Below, piece by piece: positions 5,942 through 10,728 of a stretch of DNA of 12,230 nucleotides. The notes beneath the pieces were generated by a model. It made no database searches. It had not been told where the DNA came from and was given only the letters and a program-made list of their open reading frames with translations. The stretch lies in the NCBI GenBank assembly GCA_964619285.1, contig CAZUCT010000222.1, positions 1 to 12,230 on the forward strand, given 5' to 3'. Numbering within the stretch: the stretch's first letter is position 1; the number at the start of each line of letters is the position of its first letter. A program made the position numbers and the translations under genes. The stretch comes from CALKCV01 sp964619285. Lineage in GTDB: Bacteria; Cyanobacteriota; Cyanobacteriia; Cyanobacteriales; Microcoleaceae.

Positions 5942-6018
5942 ATGAAAGAAGAAAAGACCTAATCTTTTTTTACTTGCAAGATTGTGTCACTTCTAAGAGA
6001 AAATTGTCTGTAAATTAG
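5942..6018 (+). pseudogene. Internally deleted second copy of brnA
   Basis: GAAAAGACCTAATC (5951-5964) matches 6711-6724 in the intact brnA. After a T-run, 5971-6018 matches 6841-6888 including the stop, with about two differences. About 110 nt of the middle are missing, joined through T-rich sequence. The flanking downstream spacer and CHAT 5' copy 2 are also duplicated, so a whole brnA-CHAT junction existed twice. Confidence 0.8.
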
Positions 6019-6025
6019 CCTTGGG

Positions 6026-6066
6026 ACTAACGTTACATTTGTTTACACAACAAATGTAACGTTAGT
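6026..6066. other. Perfect 18-bp palindrome with a 5-nt loop
   Basis: ACTAACGTTACATTTGTT (6026-6043) and AACAAATGTAACGTTAGT (6049-6066) are exact reverse complements around TACAC. It lies 8 nt after the brnA remnant stop and before CHAT copy 2. An eroded version occurs at the same place after the intact brnA (about 6898-6939). Only the right arm (ATGTAAC) is present at copy 1. It could act as a transcript-folding or attenuation element, or mark an insertion site. Confidence 0.75.
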
Positions 6067-6219
6067 TAAATATTTGTTAATTATTTGAACCTTGGCAAAA
6101 TTTATGCTATCCTGGTTAGATACTCTTATAACTGAAAAAGCTATGAGTCTCTTTATACTGGATGGTGTAGGCGATTTTAGCCAAGGTTTTACTCTCGGGC
6201 TAAAGGTTTGGCGTGGCGA
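6054..6219 (+). repeat. CHAT 5'-end duplication, copy 2
   Basis: About 166 bp, roughly 95% identical by eye to 6924-7089. It contains the leader and about 39 codons of the CHAT gene. Similarity stops after GTGGCGA. Different GC-rich sequence follows, including a small hairpin GCCCTC-GCC-GAGGGC at 6270-6284, before brnT. Confidence 0.9.
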
Positions 6220-6253
6220 TCCCAACTTGGCTGTCCCTGGGCCAGGCAAGTGA
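6104..6253 (+). pseudogene. Truncated CHAT gene 5' end, copy 2 (49 codons)
   Basis: The frame from the conserved ATG encodes the same N-terminal segment as the full CHAT gene with five or six substitutions (for example Val to Leu in FTLGL and Gly to Arg in VWRGD), then about ten unrelated residues ending PGPGK and TGA. The protease domain is absent. Like copy 1 it has remained an open frame with no internal stop, but the differences are mainly nonsynonymous, which argues against strong constraint. Confidence 0.7.
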
Positions 6254-6389
6254 GCGCGATAGCGATGTTGCCCTCGCCGAGGGCCAGGGAATAGAAGTTA
6301 TCCATTAATCCAGATTAATTAATGTTAGTGAATTAAAATTGAAATTAATAGGATGCTCAGTAGCAAGATTCAATGACATTTACTTTAGC

Positions 6390-6674
6390 ATGAATAAAAT
6401 AACCTTTCAGTGGGACGGGCAAAAAAACAAAATTAATCAACAAAAGCATGGTGTTTCTTTTGAAGAAGCTGAGTCCGTTTTCTTTGACGATTATGCCGTT
6501 CAATTTTGGGATGAAGAACACTCCCAAGATGAAGAACGTTTTTTACTTCTGGGTTTAAGCTCTAAAATGAGAATATTAATTGTAGTTCATTGTTTTAGAG
6601 AAGAAGATTCTGTCATTAGAATCATATCGGCAAGAAAAGCTACTAAAAATGAAAGTAAAGAATATAGGAGATAA
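6390..6674 (+). CDS. brnT: BrnT ribonuclease toxin
   Basis: The frame extends to 6339, but the family start pattern is the ATG at 6390: MNKITFQWDGQKNKINQQKH, then GVSFEEAESVFFDDYAVQF (94 residues). This is the BrnT signature, (F/I)xWDxxKxxxNxxKHGVSFEEAxxVF. The C-terminal part has the RFLLLGLSS, ILIVVHCF and IRIISARKATKNESKEY elements that build the RelE-like fold and its catalytic Arg/His/Lys set. BrnT cleaves RNA and blocks translation. Toxin-first order with brnA immediately downstream is typical. Appears intact. It lies between truncated CHAT copy 2 and the full CHAT gene. Confidence 0.9.
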   Translation: MNKITFQWDGQKNKINQQKHGVSFEEAESVFFDDYAVQFWDEEHSQDEERFLLLGLSSKMRILIVVHCFREEDSVIRIISARKATKNESKEYRR

Positions 6675-6678
6675 ACCA

Positions 6679-6888
6679 ATGGAACCAGAATACAATCTTT
6701 CAAAAATGAAGAAAAGACCTAATCCTTTTGCCAAACAGTTGAAAAAGCAAGTCACTATTTCTCTGGGAGTTGATGCGATCGCATATTTTGAAACGATGGC
6801 TCAAGAAGAAGGGATATCTTATCAGGAAATAATTAGTCTTTATTTACAAGATTGTGTCACTTCTAAGAGAAAATTGTCTGTAAATTAG
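6679..6888 (+). CDS. brnA: BrnA antitoxin (ribbon-helix-helix)
   Basis: I place the start at the ATG at 6679, which has TAGGAGA 7 nt upstream, giving 69 residues starting 4 nt after the brnT stop. The sequence MKKRPNPFAKQLKKQVTISL contains the beta-strand of the RHH fold; GVDAIAYFETMAQEEGISYQ and EIISLYLQDCV form the two helices, as in BrnA (COG3514). BrnA binds BrnT and represses the operon. The 3' end and the downstream spacer are duplicated at 5971-6066, showing that this gene was part of the segment amplified with the CHAT 5' end. Confidence 0.9.
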   Translation: MEPEYNLSKMKKRPNPFAKQLKKQVTISLGVDAIAYFETMAQEEGISYQEIISLYLQDCVTSKRKLSVN

Positions 6889-6923
6889 CCTTGGGACTAA
6901 ACTAACATTTGTTTTGTAAAAAA

Positions 6924-7096
6924 ATGTAACGATAGTTAAATATTTGTTAATTGTTTGAACCTTGGCAAAATTTATGCTATCCTGGTTAAATACTCTTATA
7001 ACTGAAAAAGCTATCAGTCTCTTTATACTGGATGGTGTAGGGGATTTTAGCCAAGGTTTTACAGTGGGGCTAAAGGTTTGGGGTGGCGACTCCTCT
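6924..7096 (+). repeat. CHAT 5'-end duplication, copy 3 (attached to the full gene)
   Basis: The third copy of the leader plus N-terminal coding segment, continuing here into the complete CHAT gene. Coding differences from both truncated copies include GGTTAAATA for GGTTAGATA and GCTATC for GCTATG. Because copies 1 and 2 share these bases, copy 3 has the derived form at these sites. Confidence 0.9.
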
Positions 7097-8521
7097 GCTC
7101 AAACTGTTATGCTGGCGGGAAAAAAAGCAACCCTGCCTCCAGCGGCGGATTTACCAGAACTTTATGAGGCTTGGAAAATTGCTTATCAAAATTATGTAGA
7201 AATAAGGGATAAAAGTCCTACTGATAATAATAGTCCAGCTACTTTTGCATTAAAAGAACGACCCAAGACAACTAATACTTCTGGCAAAATTGATGAATGG
7301 GAAACAGAGAAACAACGCGCTTATCATGCTTGCGTCGAAGCTGAAAAGACTTTATTAAAGCGTTTTAATCGGTGGTTAGAATCGCCCAATTTTCAGAAAG
7401 TAAGAGAGAGATTAAAAGCATATTTATTTCAATCTCAAACGCAAGCTAATCGCATTTTAATTGAAAGTAATAACCCAGATTTTAAAAAGATGCCTTGGCA
7501 AAAGTGGGATTTATTGCGGGAGGTATCGCTGTCAGAAGTTGGGCTGAGTTCGCCTAATTTTAAGATAAGAAATGTGTCAGATAAGCGGAAAAAGCTGGCT
7601 AGAATTTTAGTTATTTTAGGTAAAGATGCTAATATTCAAGAAGAAATTCAGCAGTTAGCCACGGATAATATTGAAATTAAAATTGTCACTAATTTAGCCG
7701 ATTTGGATGAGCCTTTATGGAATGAAGCTTGGGATATTATTGTTTTTAACGGTCATAGCGTTACTTCGGAAAAAGGAACCCAAGGAAGGTTTCAATTAAA
7801 TCAAGACGAGTGGTTAAGTATTGGGGATATTAGAGAGCATTTTAATAAGGCTATTGAACGAGGGTTAAAGTTGGTAATCTTTAACTCTTGTGATGGCTTG
7901 GGTTTGGCTCATCAATTAGGTGAGGGTCAGCAACTATATTTACCGCAGATTATGGTGATGCGAGACCTTTTACCTGTACCTTTAGCCCCGGTATTTTTAC
8001 AATACTTTTTTGAGGAGTTTATTAAAGGAGTATCTTTATATTCTGCACTGAGAGCGACTAGAGATAGATTAGAATTTCCCACAATTAAGCAAGAGTTTCC
8101 TTGTGCGTCTTGGTTGCCGGTGATTTGTCAAAATCCTGCCCATTTGCCGCTAACGTGGAATGATTTACGCGGTGTCGAGTCGGGGATTAATGGGTACGAG
8201 GATGACAATGACGATTTTTTTCCACAAGTGCAGAAACAGGAGCAAACGCAAAAAAGTCAAGAGAACAGGTCAGTAGCACTCGATCTTTTCATCTCTTATG
8301 CTTATGAAGACACACAACTAAAAAACGAATTTAAAAAACAACTTACGATTTTGGAGCGGCAAAAATTAGTTGCCATATATTCTTATAGTTATGCAAGGAA
8401 CTTTTTGATAAACAAAAATTATGAAAATATAGTTAAGCAAAGTTTTTTTTATCAATGTCGTATTATTTTATTATTAATTATTCGTTATTTTTTAGCTGTT
8501 TTGTCGTTATCAAATAGATAA
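6974..8521 (+). CDS. CHAT-domain protease with C-terminal TIR domain cut by a frameshift
   Basis: I use the ATG at 6974 (515 residues); a TTG 12 nt upstream is possible. The N-terminal segment LITEKAISLFILDGVGDFSQ, then GFTVGLKVWGG, and the helical region with LPPAADLPELYEAWKIAYQN are typical of CHAT proteins paired with DUF1822. The CHAT domain (about residues 205-395) has both catalytic residues: His261 in IIVFNGHS and Cys306 in VIFNSCDGLGLA, a caspase-like dyad. After an acidic linker (408-435) a TIR domain begins: ALDLFISYAYEDTQLKNEF. The frame is lost after YFLA, at about 8497-8504, and ends at 8521 in low-complexity sequence. The rest of the TIR domain continues in another frame to 8726. 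The protease part looks intact. I infer that it is the protease of a predicted conflict system, activated by the TIR or regulatory parts. Substrate unknown. Confidence 0.85.
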   Translation: MLSWLNTLITEKAISLFILDGVGDFSQGFTVGLKVWGGDSSAQTVMLAGKKATLPPAADLPELYEAWKIAYQNYVEIRDKSPTDNNSPATFALKERPKTTNTSGKIDEWETEKQRAYHACVEAEKTLLKRFNRWLESPNFQKVRERLKAYLFQSQTQANRILIESNNPDFKKMPWQKWDLLREVSLSEVGLSSPNFKIRNVSDKRKKLARILVILGKDANIQEEIQQLATDNIEIKIVTNLADLDEPLWNEAWDIIVFNGHSVTSEKGTQGRFQLNQDEWLSIGDIREHFNKAIERGLKLVIFNSCDGLGLAHQLGEGQQLYLPQIMVMRDLLPVPLAPVFLQYFFEEFIKGVSLYSALRATRDRLEFPTIKQEFPCASWLPVICQNPAHLPLTWNDLRGVESGINGYEDDNDDFFPQVQKQEQTQKSQENRSVALDLFISYAYEDTQLKNEFKKQLTILERQKLVAIYSYSYARNFLINKNYENIVKQSFFYQCRIILLLIIRYFLAVLSLSNR

Positions 8522-8726
8522 AGCTAGAGAACTATGGGAACAGAAAAAAGCTTCGATCGTTCCAATCAGACTTAGTCCTGTAGATGACAAAGAGGAGTGG
8601 TTTAGTCGCCTTAAACCGTTACCTAGTGATAGTAAACCTGTAACTAAATGGAAAAACAGTGATGACGCATTTTTAAATACTATTCAAGGTATCCGCAAGG
8701 CTATTAATGAGTATAATCAATATTGA
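8499..8726 (+). pseudogene. C-terminal part of the CHAT protein's TIR domain, out of frame
   Basis: In a shifted frame the sequence reads CRYQIDKARELWEQKKASIV, then PIRLSPVDDKEEW, PLPSDSKPVTKWKNSDDAFL and IRKAINEYNQY, ending with TGA at 8724. This matches the second half of cyanobacterial TIR domains (VIPI.LRPVDW, LP..G.PV..W...DEAF, GIR). It joins the CHAT reading frame if one nucleotide is removed, or two added, near 8497-8504. Where active TIR NADases have a Glu after the C-terminal strand (CxxxE), this copy reads CRYQID, so the catalytic Glu may already be missing. That is by-eye alignment only. Confidence 0.75.
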
Positions 8727-8751
8727 ATTTAGTTTTTATGGAGATTGTATT

Positions 8752-8982
8752 ATGACTGTGAACTTATACCAACCGACTAGAGCGATTGATGTTGTCTATT
8801 GTTATTCTGATAATGAGGAAGATAGAAACCTCAAAGATGAATTAGAAAAGCACCTTATGGCTATGCAAAGAGAAGGTATTATTACGACATGGCATGAAGA
8901 TAAAATTGGTGCGGGTCAAGAATGGCGGGAGCAAGTCACCTTTGCATATTTATTTTCTCATGACTCACACTCATACTCATGA
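8752..8982 (+). CDS. N-terminal half of TIR-GUN4 protein, truncated by a miniature transposon
   Basis: I place the start at the ATG at 8752 (TATGGAG 8 nt upstream); a longer frame from 8707 is less likely. It encodes the first half of a TIR domain: AIDVVYCYSDNEEDRNLKDE, LEKHLMAMQREGIITTWHED, KIGAGQEW. After Trp the frame enters the 156-bp element at 8927 and ends at 8982 with the element-encoded residues VTFAYLF and a His/Ser-rich tail. Taking out the element and one copy of the 8-bp target site joins GQEW directly to QGEIDKHIDTARIILPLISS in frame. The stop overlaps, as ATGA, the start of the next frame. It lies 25 nt after the end of the CHAT-TIR gene, so it was the last gene of that operon. 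As it stands this half cannot fold as a full TIR domain. Confidence 0.75.
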   Translation: MTVNLYQPTRAIDVVYCYSDNEEDRNLKDELEKHLMAMQREGIITTWHEDKIGAGQEWREQVTFAYLFSHDSHSYS

Positions 8983-9082
8983 CTCACACTCAAAAAAAGA
9001 CGCTTTTCTTGAGTAAGAGTAAGAGTAAGAGTATGAGTATGAAATTATCGAGAGAGAAAAATTACAAAACTGACTTGCTCCC
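8927..9082. mobile_element. 156-bp miniature transposon (MITE) inside the TIR-GUN4 gene
   Basis: GGGAGCAAGTCA (8927-8938) and TGACTTGCTCCC (9071-9082) are perfect 12-bp inverted ends. Both are flanked by AGAATGGC (8919-8926 and 9083-9090), an 8-bp target duplication. The core has CTCATGACTCACACTCA twice (8957-8973, 8976-8992) and (GAGTAA)3(GAGTAT)2 at 9011-9040, the two halves being partly complementary. It encodes no transposase. Ends beginning GGG with an 8-bp duplication recall ISKra4-type elements (recollection, not checked). Confidence 0.92.
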
Positions 9083-9863
9083 AGAATGGCAAGGCGAAAT
9101 TGATAAACACATAGATACTGCACGCATTATTTTACCTTTAATTAGCTCAGATTTTGTCAGTTCAGATAAATCTTATGAATTAGAATTAGGAAGAGCCATT
9201 AAAAGGCATCAGTCTTTAGAAGCTTACGTTATTCCTATTATTTTACGTCCCGTTGATTGGCAACATATCAAATTTGATGATATTACACTAGGGGATATGT
9301 CTGTTTTACCAGAGCATAGTTTAGCTGTAACTCGTTGGAATAATTATGATGAAGCTTTTGTCAATATTGCTAAAAATATTCGCCAACTAATTAGTCAAAT
9401 TTGGGAACGAGATAAATTAGGAATAGACGACGCTTATAATCAACTCAAACAAGAATTGTCGGCACAGGAATGGGAAAAAGCCAATGAAACAACCAAATAT
9501 TTGATTTTCAAAATAGCTAATCAAGAACAAACTGGCTCTCTCAGTCAAAATATTGTCAAAAACATTCCCAGTCGGGATATTCGTGTTATCAATAATTTGT
9601 GGGTAGAAAATAGTCGAGGACGTTTTGGTTTTAGTATTCAGAAAAAAATATTTATCCAAAATAATTATCAAGATTTTCTAACTCAAATAGGATGGTTTGT
9701 TAATGATTCTTGGTTAGAACAGGATGAACTAAACTTTACTCTTAATGCTCCAGAAGGACATTTACCTTATTGCGGAAACCATTTTTGGAAAGCTCAACCT
9801 TCACTCCCCGCACCATTATCATCAACGTCTTATTACAGAATCTATCATCACCAATATCAGTAG
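8979..9863 (+). CDS. C-terminal half of TIR-GUN4 protein
   Basis: The frame starts at an ATG inside the miniature transposon (8979, overlapping the previous stop as ATGA). The first 34 residues are element-encoded and Ser/Lys-rich. From Glu36 the TIR domain resumes: EWQGEIDKHIDTARIILPLI, SSDFVSSDKSYELELGRAIK (with the catalytic-type Glu), VIPIILRPVDW and a WNNYDEAF segment. Residues about 150-265 are a GUN4 domain: YNQLKQELSAQEWEKANETT, LWVENSRGRFGFSIQKKIFI, FLTQIGWF and APEGHLPYC. GUN4 binds porphyrins in its chlorophyll-synthesis role; when fused to kinases, caspases or TIR domains it is presumed to be a sensor or adaptor. The frame ends at TAG 9861. A continuous open frame follows, so this stop may be a nonsense mutation. 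Whether ribosomes use this start is unknown. Confidence 0.75.
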   Translation: MTHTQKKTLFLSKSKSKSMSMKLSREKNYKTDLLPEWQGEIDKHIDTARIILPLISSDFVSSDKSYELELGRAIKRHQSLEAYVIPIILRPVDWQHIKFDDITLGDMSVLPEHSLAVTRWNNYDEAFVNIAKNIRQLISQIWERDKLGIDDAYNQLKQELSAQEWEKANETTKYLIFKIANQEQTGSLSQNIVKNIPSRDIRVINNLWVENSRGRFGFSIQKKIFIQNNYQDFLTQIGWFVNDSWLEQDELNFTLNAPEGHLPYCGNHFWKAQPSLPAPLSSTSYYRIYHHQYQ

Positions 9864-10223
9864 AGAATACCACTAAATTATTATCGGTGGCAAGAAGATC
9901 GACAGAATAAATTCAAAAAACAATTTAGTCCTGAGAATAAATTAAACCAGCTATCAGATTTTCGATCTCCTATCGATTTATCAAGAAACCCAGTAACTCC
10001 TGTTAATCCTGGAACTGGTACTGGAATCGGACAAGCAATAGCTGGTACAGTGGCTATCGCCAGTAAAGCGTTGCCTTGGGCTATAGGAATTACAGCAGTT
10101 GCAGGTGTAATTTATGCCGGAGTAAAAATCTATAATCATATCCAAAAAGAAAAAGAAAATGAAAATGAAATTAAGGAAAACATTAATGCTCTTATTTCTC
10201 ATTTAGATTCATGGACAATTTAA
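9864..10223 (+). pseudogene. C-terminal membrane tail of TIR-GUN4 protein beyond an amber codon
   Basis: In the same frame as the GUN4 part, 119 sense codons follow the TAG at 9861 before TAA at 10221. There is no in-frame ATG, so this is not a separate gene. It reads RIPLNYYRWQEDRQNKFKKQ, a Pro/Gly-rich linker (NPVTPVNPGTGTGIG), a hydrophobic helix LPWAIGITAVAGVIYAGV and a highly charged tail (QKEKENENEIKENI). This looks like a single membrane anchor. With the transposon and one target site removed, the whole gene would be 436 codons including the final stop, interrupted only by this amber. Confidence 0.65.
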
Positions 10224-10393
10224 CTTTATTTAATATCACTCAACGCAGTGTAGTAAAGTACCTCACCCTCTACTTCTTTTATGGCAAAATGACCATTTTT
10301 CCTATTTTTGCAAGATATCTAGTGATTGACGACATTGAGTCCTACCCATAAGATTTCCTAAGTAATCAGCGTAGTGCTATAGCTATTCTTTAG

Positions 10394-10645
10394 GAACTTT
10401 GTACCCTAATTTACTCCCTCGCTCTCCCCGATACAGACATCCCCACTGTCAGCAACTTTGCCCAACTCAAACAACAGATTCTCACCGTAAAAAAACAACT
10501 GCAAAAACGCCACCTGGCCCTAATTTTCCATGAATGTAAACCTCAGCCAACACTACCCAACCTACGATTTTATTTAACAAAAAAGGCGATCGCTTTCCTT
10601 AAAAAAAGTCTCAATCGCCCTAAGAGATTGCTTCGGCTAGCTTGA
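10394..10645 (+). pseudogene. Unidentified gene remnant
   Basis: An 83-codon frame without a credible start codon. Its product has coding-like character: DTDIPTVSNFAQLKQQILTV, KKQLQKRHLALIFHECKPQP and RFYLTKKAIAFLKK. It ends within a REP-like repeat. I do not recognise the family. The rest of the 10224-10728 gap shows nothing convincing between 10224 and 10393, only AT-rich sequence without gene-like frames. This fragment may be the 3' end of a lost gene. Confidence 0.35.
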
Positions 10646-10693
10646 CTCATTCCGATGGAGGTTGACGAACTATATCGCCGCCTCGCAATGACA
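10625..10693. repeat. REP-like intergenic repeat (AGATTGCTTCG ... CGCAATGACA)
   Basis: Read on the minus strand it begins TGTCATTGCGAGGCGG and ends CGAAGCAATCT, the ends of a repeat class (GTCATTGCGAG...GAAGCAATC) seen in intergenic regions of many bacteria. The ends are not a perfect inverted repeat. It lies just downstream of the minus-strand SpmAB-like gene. Confidence 0.5.
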
Positions 10694-10728
10694 GCCCCAA
10701 GCCTTTTTTTATGCAAATACGGAAAAAG

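Noticed and set aside
5130..6249. Minus-strand frames of 86 and 68 codons with similar products at 5130-5390 and 6043-6249
   Set aside because: Their similarity simply reflects the duplicated CHAT 5' end read on the opposite strand.
6270..6284. Terminator candidate GCCCTC-GCC-GAGGGC
   Set aside because: The stem is only 6 bp with a 3-base loop and is not followed by a T-run.
8957..9040. CRISPR-like array from the CTCATGACTCACACTCA and GAGTAA repeats
   Set aside because: The repeats are two 17-mers and a hexanucleotide tract with no spacers of constant length, and they lie inside a miniature transposon.
9981..10202. 73-codon frame on the minus strand
   Set aside because: It is antisense to the open C-terminal tail of the TIR-GUN4 gene and has low-complexity Phe/Ile/Leu content from an A-rich plus strand.
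10584..10591. HIP1 octamer GCGATCGC and others as regulatory sites
   Set aside because: HIP1 is a genome-wide cyanobacterial motif found in coding and spacer DNA, so it was used only as a hint of the organism group.
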